Positions 1-10,503 of a stretch of 64,000 nucleotides of DNA are shown piece after piece. Numbering within the stretch: position 1 is the first letter of the stretch; every line of letters starts with the position of its first letter. The DNA is from Gerris lacustris (lineage: Eukaryota > Arthropoda > Insecta > Hemiptera > Gerridae), in the NCBI GenBank assembly GCA_951217055.1, contig OX578286.1:35124345-35188344 (forward strand). Direction: 5' to 3'. The notes below the pieces were generated by a model. It saw nothing but the letters and a program-made list of their open reading frames with translations. It did no database searches and had not been told where the DNA came from. The position numbers and the translations under genes were made by a program.

Positions 1-180
1 CTGAGCATGCGCAGAGTCCAATGCTCGGCTTGTTTCCTCTGTTCGGTTCAGCAGTCTGGACAATGGATGAGGCTTTAACGGGGAGTGATGCCTTAGCGCT
101 CACAAACGATGTGCAATCTAGGCGGGAGTCGTTGCTTCAGTAGAAAGGGCGCGTAGTTTCTCAGTTCATTACAAAACACG

Positions 181-300
181 ATGCACCACACCCCTGAAGA
201 TGCTACCAGTAGTGTAAGCGAAACGTCGGATTTCAACCCCTTCGTGACGCGGATTTCACCGGAAACCCAAGCTGTTTATGACATTACAAAACGAATTAGT
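181..300 (+). repeat. Dispersed repeat, inverted partner of 61765-61890
   Basis: This stretch contains GATGCACCACACCCCTGAAG followed by a hairpin-like segment, GAAAC, and then GACGCGGATTTCACCG. The same order of blocks occurs on the minus strand at 61890-61765 with clear divergence, so the two are copies of one dispersed family in opposite orientation. In the second copy the central part folds perfectly (CTTCCA, GAAG loop, TGGAAG, closed by GATG/CATC). In this copy that stem is decayed. Such segments are often found near retroelement ends. A link to Penelope-like elements and their ribozyme-like hairpins is only my inference. Confidence 0.55.
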
Positions 301-354
301 TTGGTTGCTAACTACCTAGTTGATCAAAGTATAAAAACAAGTCTTTTTCAATAA

Positions 355-510
355 GTTAATTTTAAGAATACAAGAGTAATAACGTGTTTCGATAAGGCCG
401 TAAACTCGCCAAAAACCAAAATCACCCAGGTCGTCCACGAACTTAATGAATTGGAAGAAATGCACTCTATTAGGGAGTACTATGCAGAAAAAGTCTGCCA
501 TTTAGTGTAG
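355..510 (+). pseudogene. Short coding relic, unidentified
   Basis: An open frame of 51 codons ends at a TAG. Its later part reads like genuine protein: AVNSPKTKITQVVHELNE followed by a Glu-rich helical stretch and REYYAEKVCHLV. The charged, amphipathic composition suggests a helical region. It stops just where a family A repeat begins (about 515), so it may be a gene or transposon fragment truncated by that insertion. I see no convincing start codon, and splice sites are uncertain. I do not recognise the family and assign no function. Confidence 0.3.
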
Positions 511-514
511 GACT

Positions 515-884
515 ATCTGCGGGCTACTTTCAACATATCCAAATTTCATAAAAACTAGTTGAGTCCTTTTGAAGATATAGGTGTAAATAAATGTATGTTT
601 GTGTGCATGAGGAAAAGAAAGAAATAAGCGCAGAAGGTTGAAACGTATATGGGACCAACAATGAGCTAATTATGACCTACCAACCAAACATTATTAATAT
701 AATGCGTGTATTGGTTCACAAAAAGACCAATGGACCGATAGACTGACAGACAAAAACGGAACCAAAAATGTTCCTTGATGGTTGAAACGAATTTCTGTCA
801 TGCATTTTTTGAAATCTGAGACTAAAATATTTTCGTTCTTCAGAACATCACATAGCTTCCGTTACCTTCGGTAAGCTTGGAAGC
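515..884 (-). repeat. Family A dispersed element, partial
   Basis: This copy carries the family A landmarks in reverse orientation: a CTGCGGGCTACTTTC segment, GCGCAGAAGGTTGAAAC, a GACA-rich stretch, and the terminal hairpin GCTTCCGTTACCTTCGGTAA with its complementary GGAAGC end. It lacks the opposite terminus found in fuller copies (for example 54855-56555). Confidence 0.7.
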
Positions 885-981
885 AATAAAAAAAGTAGCT
901 TTAATCTTATATTTAAAAAAATAAATTATCGAAAAATGCCCGTTTATATTTGATCGACTTAAAAGTTCACAACCAAACAAA

Positions 982-3050
982 TGTGTCTTGAAATGAACTG
1001 ATTAAATACGCTCGCTATCTGCTGAATTGTCTTGAAATGAACTGAGTAAATACGCTCGCTATCTGCTGAATTGTCTTGAAATGAACTGAGTAAATACGCT
1101 CGCTATCTGCTGAATTGTCTTGAAATGAACTGAGTAAATACGCTTGCTATCTGCTGAATTGTCTTGAAATGAACTGAGTAAATACGCTCGCTATCTGCTG
1201 AATTGTCTTGAAATGAACTGAGTAAATACGCTTGCTATCTGCTGAATTGTCTTGAAATGAACTGAGTAAATACGCTTGCTATCTGCTGAATTGTCTTGAA
1301 ATGAACTGAGTAAATACGCTCGCTATCTGCTGAATTGTCTTGAAATGAACTGAGTAAATACGCTCGCTATCTGCTGAATTGTCTTGAAATGAACTGAGTA
1401 AATACGCTCGCTATCTGCTGAATTGTCTTGAAATGAACTGAGTAAATACGCTCGCTATCTGCTGAATTGTCTTGAAATGAACTGAGTAAATACGCTCGCT
1501 ATCTGCTGAATTGTCTTGAAATGAACTGAGTAAATACGCTCGCTATCTGCTGAATTGTCTTGAAATGAACTGAGTAAATACGCTCGCTATCTGCTGAATT
1601 GTCTTGAAATGAACTGAGTAAATACGCTCGCTATCTGCTGAATTGTCTTGAAATGAACTGAGTAAATACGCTCGCTATCTGCTGAATTGTCTTGAAATGA
1701 ACTGAGTAAATACGCTCGCTATCTGCTGAATTGTCTTGAAATGAACTGAGTAAATACGCTCGCTATCTGCTGAATTGTCTTGAAATGAACTGAGTAAATA
1801 CGCTCGCTATCTGCTGAATTGTCTTGAAATGAACTGAGTAAATACGCTCGCTATCTGCTGAATTGTCTTGAAATGAACTGATTAAATACGCTCGCTATCT
1901 GCTGAATTGTCTTGAAATGAACTGAGTAAATACGCTCGCTATCTGCTGAATTGTCTTGAAATGAACTGAGTAAATACGCTTGCTATCTGCTGAATTGTCT
2001 TGAAATGAACTGAGTAAATACGCTCGCTATCTGCTGAATTGTCTTGAAATGAACTGAGTAAATACGCTTGCTATCTGCTGAATTGTCTTGAAATGAACTG
2101 AGTAAATACGCTCGCTATCTGCTGAATTGTCTTGAAATGAACTGAGTAAATACGCTCGCTATCTGCTGAATTGTCTTGAAATGAACTGAGTAAATACGCT
2201 CGCTATCTGCTGAATTGTCTTGAAATGAACTGAGTAAATACGCTTGCTATCTGCTGAATTGTCTTGAAATGAACTGAGTAAATACGCTCGCTATCTGCTG
2301 AATTGTCTTGAAATGAACTGAGTAAATACGCTCGCTATCTGCTGAATTGTCTTGAAATAAACTGAGTAAATACGCTCGCTATCTGCTGAATTGTCTTGAA
2401 ATGAACTGAGTAAATACGCTTGCTATCTGCTGAATTGTCTTGAAATGAACTGAGTAAATACGCTTGCTATCTGCTGAATTGTCTTGAAATGAACTGAGTA
2501 AATACGCTTGCTATCTGCTGAATTGTCTTGAAATGAACTGAGTAAATACGCTTGCTATCTGCTGAATTGTCTTGAAATGAACTGAGTAAATACGCTTGCT
2601 ATCTGCTGAATTGTCTTGAAATGAACTGAGTAAATACGCTTGCTATCTGCTGAATTGTCTTGAAATGAACTGAGTAAATACGCTCGCTATCTGCTGAATT
2701 GTCTTGAAATGAACTGAGTAAATACGCTCGCTATCTGCTGAATTGTCTTGAAATGAACTGAGTAAATACGCTTGCTATCTGCTGAATTGTCTTGAAATGA
2801 ACTGAGTAAATACGCTTGCTATCTGCTGAATTGTCTTGAAATGAACTGAGTAAATACGCTTGCTATCTGCTGAATTGTCTTGAAATGAACTGAGTAAATA
2901 CGCTTGCTATCTGCTGAATTGTCTTGAAATGAACTGAGTAAATACGCTTGCTATCTGCTGAATTGTCTTGAAATGAACTGAGTAAATACGCTTGCTATCT
3001 GCTGAATTGTCTTGAAATGAACTGAGTAAATACGCTCGCAATCTGCTGAA
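982..3050. repeat. 44-bp minisatellite, about 47 copies
   Basis: A near-perfect head-to-tail array. The unit contains TGTCTTGAAATGAACTGAGT, AAATACGCTCGCTATC and TGCTGAAT, and repeats exactly every 44 bases; 15 units span 660 bp. The main variation is one C/T site (CTCGCT or CTTGCT). C predominates in the first half and T in the second, apart from scattered exceptions. Two units have GATTAAA in place of GAGTAAA, and one has AAATAAACTG. The period is not a multiple of three and no protein is encoded. Confidence 0.97.
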
Positions 3051-3423
3051 ATAACCTATCTTGATGATTCGATTTGTATTTAGTAATATTGAAAGAATTA
3101 CTACGGATGCATTCAGTTATTGTTTAAAGGGGTGTGAATAGGTTAAATATTGATTATCATCTTTAAATTACGATTATAAAAGAGATGTAAGTGAAGATTT
3201 CACCAACAACAATGTAATCTTTTTATAAATTTCTTCCGTTAAAAGCAATATAATATCCGCTTGACATATGAATGATTTTCGATTCAAAATTGAGAGGAGA
3301 AAAAGCTGAAACATAGTGTACGTGCTCTTTCAACGCCTCGCTCTCTCGAAGTAAGACTATTGTTGGAAATTTCCTAAAATCTGACTTTCCACGACTTCTT
3401 TAAAACCCTGGAATGCTAATGGT
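3051..3423. other. AT-rich DNA, nothing recognised
   Basis: I see no coding potential, long repeat or terminal inverted repeat between the 44-bp array and the small TIR element at 3424. Confidence 0.5.
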
Positions 3424-3611
3424 AGTCGAATCGACGAGCACAGTTTGAACCTTAACCTTTTACGCTTGAATGCGATGGTGATGGGTATACCATCCTTCTG
3501 CAGTGCTTGCACTGGTTAGTAATACACCTGCTAGTGTAGCGGTAGTAGTCCTTTTGAGCATACACTCGTTTTCTGGCAAATTCCCGTCAAAGCTACTTCG
3601 TCGATTCGACT
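3424..3611. mobile_element. Candidate 188-bp TIR element (MITE)
   Basis: The ends are perfect 14-bp inverted repeats, AGTCGAATCGACGA on the left and TCGTCGATTCGACT on the right. The interior has no reading frame. The size and structure fit a miniature inverted-repeat transposable element. A clean target-site duplication is not obvious, so superfamily is not assigned. Confidence 0.5.
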
Positions 3612-3654
3612 AACGTTTAGTAATAAACGTAGGGAATTAATTGGTCGTCGAATG

Positions 3655-3800
3655 AGCTTGGGAAAATGGGCCTGGGGTAAGGGGCAATAGGCCTAGGGGT
3701 AAAGAAAGGGCAATGGGCCTAGGGTAATTTGCCTTGGGCCAGAGACCAGTGGCCGATAATCTGGGGCCTGGAGCACTTAGTAAAGAGCCTAGGGATTTTG
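3655..3800. repeat. Degenerate GGGCCTAGGG-type low-complexity repeat
   Basis: Irregular repetition of GGGCCTAGGG-like words, locally GC-rich within AT-rich surroundings. The minus-strand frame across it is open only because of this composition. Confidence 0.6.
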
Positions 3801-3825
3801 GCCAGGGGCATGGGACCTGGTGCAT

Positions 3826-4780
3826 TAATGTTCACTCAATTTCAGATTCTTCTGATGTTCCTACCTAGTTATTTGTCATAAAATGTTTGTATATTACACT
3901 AAATGATTTAATAATGAGTTCTTAATAGTTTTCTCTTAAGTGTAGTTTCAACCCAAAAAATGTATTTTCTGGATATGTTATATACCAGCCATCCAATTAC
4001 CATTAGCATTTAAGGGTAAACGAAGTTCTTCCACAACATTTGACAATACTTAATGACTTTCCTATGATAGGCTTTAAAAAACACGAAGATCCTTTACTTA
4101 ATGTATATGTCTTTTAGATCTCCTATAATTTTCTAACTCTCCACGATTTCGTTTCTTAACGAACTTCCACGACATTTGACAATAATTAATAACATTCCTT
4201 CGATACTCTTCCACGTTCCACTGTTTTGTTTTATACATATTCCAAAATTCTGGTACTTTTCTCGAACGAAATTATTCCACGACATTTGATAAAAATGAAA
4301 TAACGTTCTATCGTTATATTATATAAATATTTCCACCCTCTTGTTTTTTTTGTGTTAAGTAAATAATAAAGAAACACGTATAATTAAGTTACTTTTAGTG
4401 TATTATAAATAAAATCATGTTACCTTTTGCGTATTGAAAAATAAATTTACTTTTACTGTACAAATGGAATAATAAGTTTTGTTATTTATACAATAAAATC
4501 ACTATAGATTAATTAATCAGATAATGTTACTTTTTTAGTGAATTAAATAAAAAAAAAGTTACTTTTAGTTAAGTATATTATTAAGTTATTTTTATTAAAG
4601 TAAATAATAAAATCAATAAGTTATAATTATTAAACCGTAAATAATCAAATTACTTCCAAATTGCATTTCTAGATCTCTAGGAATATCTAATTAAATATTT
4701 ACACCTGAAAAGGTAAAGAACTGTTTAGAAAGCTATAAACTTCTGTTATTTGCATACAAGGTAAAGCAAATTTGACTTAC
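3826..4780. other. AT-rich DNA with short recurring words
   Basis: The words CCACGACATTTGA and GTTACTTTTAGTG recur irregularly and suggest an old decayed minisatellite. No exon with the phase needed to follow the 4781-4835 exon was seen here. Confidence 0.4.
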
Positions 4781-4835
4781 AGGTGAGAAGCCCTTCTCCT
4801 GGGTCGACGCTCCTCTTCCTGACCTGAAGAATCTC
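4781..4835 (-). CDS. RIM/Fife-type active-zone scaffold, 55-nt micro-exon
   Basis: On the minus strand a TTTCAG acceptor precedes GAGATTCTTC and a GTAAGTC donor follows CTCACCT. The 55-nt exon enters in phase 1: the G left by the exon at 6968 plus GA make a Gly codon. It reads GDSSGQEEERRPRRRASH and leaves two bases (CT) for the next codon. The basic Arg-rich content continues the linker of the preceding exons. Size, splice sites and phase agree, so I take it as a real coding exon, although so short an exon could be alternatively spliced. The next exon was not found in the remaining 4.8 kb and probably lies outside the window. Confidence 0.75.
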
Positions 4836-4883
4836 CTGAAATAAATAAATAAAAATTAAATAACAGGTAACTAAGTAACTAAG

Positions 4884-5060
4884 GGGGCAGGCATAGCGGA
4901 GTGGTTAGCGCACTTGACTTGGAAACCAAGGTTTATATCCCGGTTGTGAGTTCGTATCCCAGAGAGGTGGGAAATTTTTCACACTGATGATATCATCGAA
5001 TAGATAAGTAAAGTGGCCGGATAATAAACCTATCCTGTAATGACCTAGGAAATTAAAGAA
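4884..5060 (+). mobile_element. tRNA-derived SINE
   Basis: The head has an A-box-like TAGCGGAGTGG (4894) and a B-box-like GAGTTCGTATCCC (4948), with ACTTGACTTGGAAACCAAG between them in the place of an anticodon arm. The arms do not form a proper seven-base anticodon loop, so this is not a working tRNA. It is followed by a non-tRNA body and ends in CAACAAAAAAA. It lies in the intron between the 55-nt exon and the exon at 6968. Confidence 0.7.
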
Positions 5061-5070
5061 ACAACAAAAA

Positions 5071-5646
5071 AATAGACTGCCAATTAGTGTTGCACATCGC
5101 TTCCTCGCATCCTATCATGTAATTTATTGTTATATTAACATTAAAATTATTGTTATATTACTTTATTGTTACATTGTTTATTGTGTAAAAACTATTAAAT
5201 AGTTTTAGCGATCTTTAACACTTCATAGCGGTGTTGCTGTTGGCATTTATAAAAAATTGTATTTGTAAAAATTGTTTGTCTCTTTGAATAGATGAAGTTA
5301 GATTTTGTTTTCCGACCTAAAATTCCAATTTTAAATTTAAAGTTCACGTTTACACGACTGTTGCTCGTGAACGCTTGGACGGATAACGTTGTCCAACGAA
5401 CTCGTCCTGGGCATTGGTAAAATAAACATGTCTACTAAATTTCATCAAAATCGGTCGACATTTACTCAAGTTATCGTCGCACGTTTCATAATTCGCGGAC
5501 ACACAGACCGACAGAAACAAGACCAAAAATGTTCCCTGATGTCTGAAACGGATTTATGTCTTGGAATTTTTAAAATCGGAGGCATAAAAGTTTTTCGTTC
5601 TCAAAAGTGAACACAATGCTTCCGTTACCTTCGGTAAGCTCGGAGC
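5071..5646 (-). repeat. Chimeric family C / family A element
   Basis: The left end has CTGCCAATTAGTGTTGCACA and TTCCTCGCATCC, the terminus shared by families A and C. The middle matches family C (TTCACGTTTACACGA, CGTCGCACGTTTCATA). After the GACAGAAA stretch near 5510 it switches to the family A end, finishing with GCTTCCGTTACCTTCGGTAA. Other copies are purely A or purely C on both sides of this microsatellite, so this looks like a recombinant. Confidence 0.7.
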
Positions 5647-5949
5647 AATAAAATAAAAGTAAATAATTTAAACGAAATAGACACATTATAAGGATAAATC
5701 ATGTTCCAAGTTGTTTGACTTATTTTCTACAAGGCTGAAGTGTATTCCTCTAATACTTCACACGGAAATTTAATGTTGCTAAAGCCTTGAGAGACAACGA
5801 TATACATATTCTCCCGACCACAGTCACTCTATCTTATTGCTTTTACCGAAATTAAAATCTACATGGACATTTTTTTTTGTCTGAAAGCAGTTTTTTTTAA
5901 GGTATACCTAGTCAAATAAATATCGTTCACTTTCCATTTTACTGTTCAT

Positions 5950-6520
5950 TTTGTCCGTGGTTGTCTCCCCTCAGGTCTTGCTTCCAACACCTGTTTTGGG
6001 ACCCTGTGTTCCTGCATTCTGAACACGTGGCCAAACCACCTCAGCGGGTTCTTGCCAATTCTTTCAGTCAGTGGTTCGTCCAGCAGATTTATCCGAATGG
6101 GCTGATTCTTGACACGGTCTCTTTGGGTCTTGCGGGTTTCCCGTCTCAGGTAGCGTATTTTTGTTGCCTACACTTGGGTGTTCCTCCTGGCTGTGAGTGT
6201 CCAGAACTCACAGCCAAAGGTAAGAGTCGGCGAGTAGGTAGGTTAAAAACCGCCATCTTAGTTCTGGTTGAGATTTCTCTCTTTTCCAGAAAGGCTCTGC
6301 TTAAAGCGGAGTTCAACCAACCCAGTTGCTGCGATCGTTGTATCCTTGTCCGGTTTACCATCCTCACTCAGCACTGCTCCAATTTATCTGAACTCCTCTA
6401 ATTGCTTTAGTGCTACATTACCAATCGTTATGGAGTGCTGGACATGTTCTTTGTTTATGACCGTTGTCTCTGCTTTTGCTGTATTGTTGTTTAGTCCTAA
6501 GTCTAAAGAATTAAAAATGT
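5950..6520 (-). pseudogene. Non-LTR retrotransposon reverse transcriptase, C-terminal relic
   Basis: Minus-strand translation shows, in changing frames, the features that follow the catalytic core in jockey/RTE-type reverse transcriptases: LTFGCEFWTLTARRN (compare LTYGCETWTL), then RYLRRETRKTQRDRVKN, then NPLRWFGHVFRMQEHR and VPKQVLEARPE. The upstream part, GNVALKQLEEF and GAVLSEDGKPD, is the usual stretch before it. Frame changes and internal stops mean it is dead. The catalytic YADD region is not present, so the copy is 5' truncated. It sits in an intron of the RIM/Fife-type gene, on the same strand. Confidence 0.85.
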
Positions 6521-6967
6521 CCTAGTGGCTTGTCAAAGCCCATAAAGATGGCCTATGGACTCAACTAACAGAAATGTTCTTCAATTAGATGCAAGGTTTG
6601 AGCCAGTAGAGATATTTTCAGTAAGGGTCGACAAAGGTACATTTACACTCTGAATAAGTTACAATTCAATTTTACACGTCCCTTTGCTTATTTGTCTAAA
6701 CTCAAAATGAAGTCCCATTTTATGCATTTTCGTGGTCTGCGATCCCTCTAAGCCATATTCTCTTTTACGCCTTTTGCACCCTACTCGATTTACATCGATC
6801 CACCAGTGGAATCAAGAAAATTGAAGTTCTACCTGTGCCTTCACATAATACTATTCTCGAATTGTTTGTTGTATATTGGATATAACGTAGATCGCCTGTA
6901 ACGACTAAATATACCTGGACCTCTTAAAATTATCCATTGTACTTTATAAATTAATAAGTTTTGTAAC
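6521..6967 (-). other. Intron sequence, nothing recognised
   Basis: Part of the intron between the exons at 6968 and 4835. No repeat family from this window was recognised here. Confidence 0.4.
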
Positions 6968-7123
6968 CTGATGGGTCCTGTGAATCCAGATTTGGATCTG
7001 TAATAGGAGCAGCTCTGAAGGATGCTCTTCTAGAAGGCTGTACTGCGGGTAGCTCACTACGAGGTGCATAAACGTCGTATGCACTGGCACGTCTTGGCAG
7101 GGAGGGTAGATTAGATCCCAATC
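6968..7123 (-). CDS. RIM/Fife-type active-zone scaffold, linker exon
   Basis: The minus strand shows TTTTACAG|GATTGGG at the acceptor and CCATCAG|GTTACA at the donor. The 156-nt exon enters in phase 1: the G left by the 9625 exon plus GA gives Gly. It encodes LGSNLPSLPRRASAYDVY, then a run rich in Pro, Arg and Ser including PSRRASFRAAP and DPNLDSQDPSG. RRAS and SRRASF resemble basophilic (PKA-type) phosphorylation motifs. There is no folded domain, as expected for the disordered region between zinc finger and PDZ domain in RIM and Fife. The one base left over matches the 55-nt exon downstream. Identity rests on linkage to the zinc-finger exons. Confidence 0.8.
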
Positions 7124-7404
7124 CTGTAAAACACAAGATAATCACCAAGTCTCAGCAATTTTTGTCTTAAAATTAACGTTAGATGTAAATTATTTAAACA
7201 TGAATGTAATAATTACAATGCAAATAGCGACTTGACGAAAAAAAATGATGTACTCTTGGGATGGATTAAATTTCAGATAAGTCTTTAACATTCCTCTTAT
7301 CCATGCCCAAGCTCTTATTAAAAAATAAAAGCTATTTTACAGTTGCAGATGCAGTTGGAGGTGGAGATATGGTTAGAGGTGTCGAGGGAAGAGTATTGGA
7401 GGTT

Positions 7405-7868
7405 AAAGGCATGATTAGGTGTGGTAAGAGAAGATTACTGATGGATAAAGGAATGATTAGGTGAAGTAAGAGAAGAATAGTGATGGATAAAAGAAGGATT
7501 AGGTGTGGTAAGAGAAGATTTGTGATGGATAAAGGAATGATTAGGTGTGGTAAGAGAAGATTTGTGATGGATAAAGGAATGATTAGGTGTGGTAAGAGAA
7601 GATTACTGATGGATAAAGGAATGATTAGGTGAAGTAAGAGAAGAATAGTGATGGATAAAAGAAGGATTAGGTGTGGTAAGAGAAGATTTGTGATGGATAA
7701 AGGAATGATTAGGTGTGGTAAGAGAAGATTTGTGATGGATAAAGGAATGATTAGGTGTGGTAAGAGAAGATTTGTGATGGATAAAGGAATGATTAGGTGT
7801 GGTAAGAGAAGATTAGAGATGGATAAAGGAATGCTTTGGTGTGTTATATATGTGGCAAGAGAAGATTA
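7405..7868. repeat. 42-bp minisatellite with a 168-bp higher-order unit
   Basis: About 11 tandem units built from GATTAGGTGTGGTAAGAG, AAGATTTGTGATGG and ATAAAGGAAT. A variant pair (GATTAGGTGAAGTAAGAG followed by AAAAGAAGGATTAGG) recurs at a distance of 168 bp, which is four units, so blocks of four were duplicated. Because 42 is divisible by three, a frame stays open across it (repeating MDKGMIRCGKRRFV). I regard that frame as non-coding. It lies in the intron between the exons at 9625 and 7123. Confidence 0.93.
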
Positions 7869-8977
7869 ATGAATTTTTCCACTATTCTGTTGTTGAAAAA
7901 AAAATACCTTGTCCTACTTCGCCTGCGTCTCATTGTGTGCCTGACTAAAGCTCAAGTGTAAACCAACTAAAGCTCAAATGTAAACAAACAGCACATTGAA
8001 TTTTTTTAAATTCTAGCAATTATTAAATTAGATAGCTGTGGAGGACCCCACTCAATTTAACTATTGTGGTATTTAGACATTAAACTAAGCAATTAAATAA
8101 TTTTCTCTCTCTTGAGTTTTATACCCTATAATTAGGTTGTTTTTTGTTGTTGTTCTTTTTTATCCAATCTTTTCTGACAAAGAATTCAAGTCTTTATATA
8201 TTTATAAAGTTAGAAAAGAGTAATAACAAAGTACGGATTGTAGCTGTTTAGATTTTTTTCTCTTGTCTGTGAAATGGGTGGAGGCACTAATGGTTGTGAG
8301 GGGAGTAACAAGTTGCCTGGAGGGGGGGGGGAGGGACAAGTTGCCTGAGGGGGGGTGGGGACACTTGTTGAGAACAGTCTTCTCGATCTAACACTCAGGC
8401 CGAGGTGGGATATCATAGTGGCTTGTTGTGTTGTAAAACGAATAAAAACTAAATAATAATCAGCGATATTTAACCTATAGTAGATTTTGACAAATAGCAA
8501 ACAACATTTTTTATTTTCAACCTATTAGTAGATTTTGACATATAGCAAACATAATTTATTTTAATTTATCAAAATAGAGAGGAAGTAATGTGATATCTAA
8601 CCAGAAACACCTGACGCTTTTCTCTTATGTTCAAATCTGTGTTAAGAAAATGTCAACAACAAATTTATTAGAATGTGTTTAGGAACATGGAAACAACAAA
8701 GAACAATTGTTTATGTTTTGTTGCTCATATTTTATGTAAATAATATATTCCAGGTTTGAGAAAAGATTTTCATGCTACGGATAAATTGCTTTGATCTCCT
8801 GCTGGGACATATTCGGTTGTATTAAATTGCTCCCTTATCCGCATCGCAATATCCTGCTAGGACAAATTAGGTTGTAACTGAAGTGGGGAATACAGCAAGA
8901 ATGACTCATGTACATTCAAGTAGGTTTGCCAAAGTACGTAATACTAACTAACAGTACTACTCGCCACACAGAATAGT
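7869..8977. other. Intron DNA with G-rich patch
   Basis: Mostly AT-rich. 8319-8365 is G-rich on the plus strand (two runs of seven or more G). TAGTAGATTTTGACA is repeated at 8478 and 8527. No gene or mobile element was recognised. Confidence 0.4.
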
Positions 8978-9166
8978 CGGCACTTCTTAAGATTGTTACT
9001 CACCTTATAAAAAAAAGACAGAGGGAAGTAACAATCGAAAGATGGTGTATGGAATGTTCTTTAGACTGTTACATTGGACTAAACATCCCTTTTTGTTAGT
9101 AGTTATTTAGTCAAAGTAATTTTTATTCTAATACAACATAGGGGAGTAACAATCTAAAGAAGTACC
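8978..9166. mobile_element. Family D foldback MITE, copy 1
   Basis: Bounded by CTTCTTAAGATTGTTACTC on the left and GAGTAACAATCTAAAGAAG on the right, with an internal second hairpin (GGAAGTAACAATCGAAAG ... TTCTTTAGACTGTTAC). The body contains GGACTAAACATCCC, shared with the other D copies. Confidence 0.8.
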
Positions 9167-9269
9167 AAATAGTCATCTCGCCATACACAAAACAGGTAAC
9201 TAACTGACATCGTGGCGCAACAGCCCATTAAGGACTTAGACCTGCCAAAGGGCTTATACAACTATATAT

Positions 9270-9375
9270 ATAATGGATAATGGATATGGATGATGATATG
9301 ATGAGATGGATGATGATGCGATGGATGATGATGATGAGATGGATATAATGGATAATGGATGATGACATGAGATTA
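9270..9375. repeat. GATGAT/GGAT-rich simple repeat
   Basis: An irregular run of GATGAT, GATGG and GATAT words of about 100 bp. Confidence 0.85.
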
Positions 9376-9624
9376 GTGTGTTGCCACATCAGCTGAGTAA
9401 ACCTTACAATTGGCATAATACGACATGTTAGTCGCCACTTTACACATGCAGCTATTCATTTCTACAGCGATGTTGGGGTGGAGGGGCCCGGTTCGGGAAT
9501 TGAACTCAGATATGAGGTCACCCGTCCAGGTTGTTACCATGCCTATTTCTGTTTAACTTTGTTGATAGGAGAACCAAATGCCAAATGCATTCTTATACAA
9601 GTTACCAAGTGTATAATTAAGTAC

Positions 9625-9958
9625 CCAAGGACGGAGGAGCAGTTCCTTCTTGAGCTTGATGATGCGGAGTTGTAGGTTTGACATCTTCATCATAGCTGTG
9701 CTGCTTAGTAACACGTGACATACGACGAGGTCTCTGGGATGTGGGGACCTGCTGACTCGGCATTTGTACTTGAGGTTGACTTAACCCTGGTTCTGGGTCA
9801 TCGGTTGGACGTGTCGCCGTGATAGTGGGCCCTGATCCGGCTTGAGGGAAGGCTCTTCTCTCCACGGAGGGACTGGCGAGTCTACTACATCCTGGAGAGA
9901 CTCCAGCTCGGCTTCCACGACGCCAATCAGTTCTCTCTCCCTGCACTTTCAACACAGC
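9625..9958 (-). CDS. RIM/Fife-type active-zone scaffold, Ser/Pro/Gln-rich linker exon
   Basis: The acceptor is TTTGTGTGCAG|GCTGTG and the donor CTTGG|GTACTT on the minus strand, giving a 334-nt exon. It enters in phase 0 directly after ...SLKELEK of the exon at 10504 and leaves one base. The translation begins AVLKVQGERTDWRRGSR, continues with GVSPGCSRLASPSVERR, then a Pro/Gln segment (PEPGLSQPQVQMPSQQVP), and ends QEGTAPPSL. No folded domain is visible. The RSP/SPS character matches the disordered linker that follows the zinc finger in RIM-type proteins. The donor is less canonical than the others, but the phase joins correctly to the next exon. Confidence 0.8.
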
Positions 9959-10189
9959 CTGCACACAAAAATTTGTTAAATTATCACTAATCATCGTCCG
10001 ACAATTTTAATCTAGGAAATAGAGTGCATAAGAGTGACTGAATAACATCAAGCTAGAATTTTATGTATTAGTTAATCTTTTGGTAACTTGCTAAAAATGC
10101 TGAGTTCGTCTGCGGGATATAGCTTGGCTATACCCGGTTGATGCTAGTTTGTCACCAGCTATGTCACCACTTTGATTTGAAGAAATATT

Positions 10190-10445
10190 TTAAATTAACT
10201 ATCTGTCGAGAGACAAATCAACTTGGGTTTTTGTCTACTAACTAATTTGGTACAAAAATGGATAGGACATGGCCACTCTCCACCCGTTTGTTAATTTCAA
10301 CAGCCTATAATGAAGCTATGTCCTGTAGAAGAGCATAACCGACCACATATTCTTAAAAGGCACCAAAAGATTAACTAATACAAAAAATTCTATATTGATG
10401 GATGTTAGTCAGTCACTTTATGCTCGCTATTTCTTGGACTATTGT
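10190..10445 (+). repeat. Family P dispersed repeat, copy 1
   Basis: Shares with 14470-14765 and 40190-40560 an ordered set of blocks: CAACTTG ending in a TTTTTG run, CTAACTAATTT, GGACATGGCCACTCTCCAC, AAGCTATGTCC, CATATTCTTAAAAGGC and GATGTTAGTCAG. It lies between the exons at 9958 and 10504. No coding content. Confidence 0.65.
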
Positions 10446-10503
10446 AACGTATTTATTACATAATAGAACAATTAATTTACAAATTGCTTAATTATTGTGT
10501 AAC

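Noticed and set aside
982..3050. CRISPR-like regularity
   Set aside because: Repeats are directly abutting with no unique spacers, and the genomic context is eukaryotic.
3637..3825. 62-codon Pro/Leu-rich minus frame as the next exon
   Set aside because: It is a low-complexity GGGCCTAGGG repeat with no fitting splice sites or phase.
4884..4966. Functional tRNA-Ser gene
   Set aside because: The anticodon arm and acceptor stem do not pair properly, and the sequence continues into a SINE body with an A-rich end.
5961..6525. Plus-strand frames of 146 and 85 codons
   Set aside because: They are antisense to the minus-strand reverse-transcriptase relic, whose motifs are recognisable.
7648..7869. 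73-codon Arg/Lys-rich frame
   Set aside because: It is the 42-bp minisatellite read in one frame.
9478..9675. 65-codon plus-strand frame
   Set aside because: It overlaps the real minus-strand exon at its end and has no recognised domain. The GTTCGGGAATTGAAC word looked like a tRNA B-box relic but lacks a partner A box.
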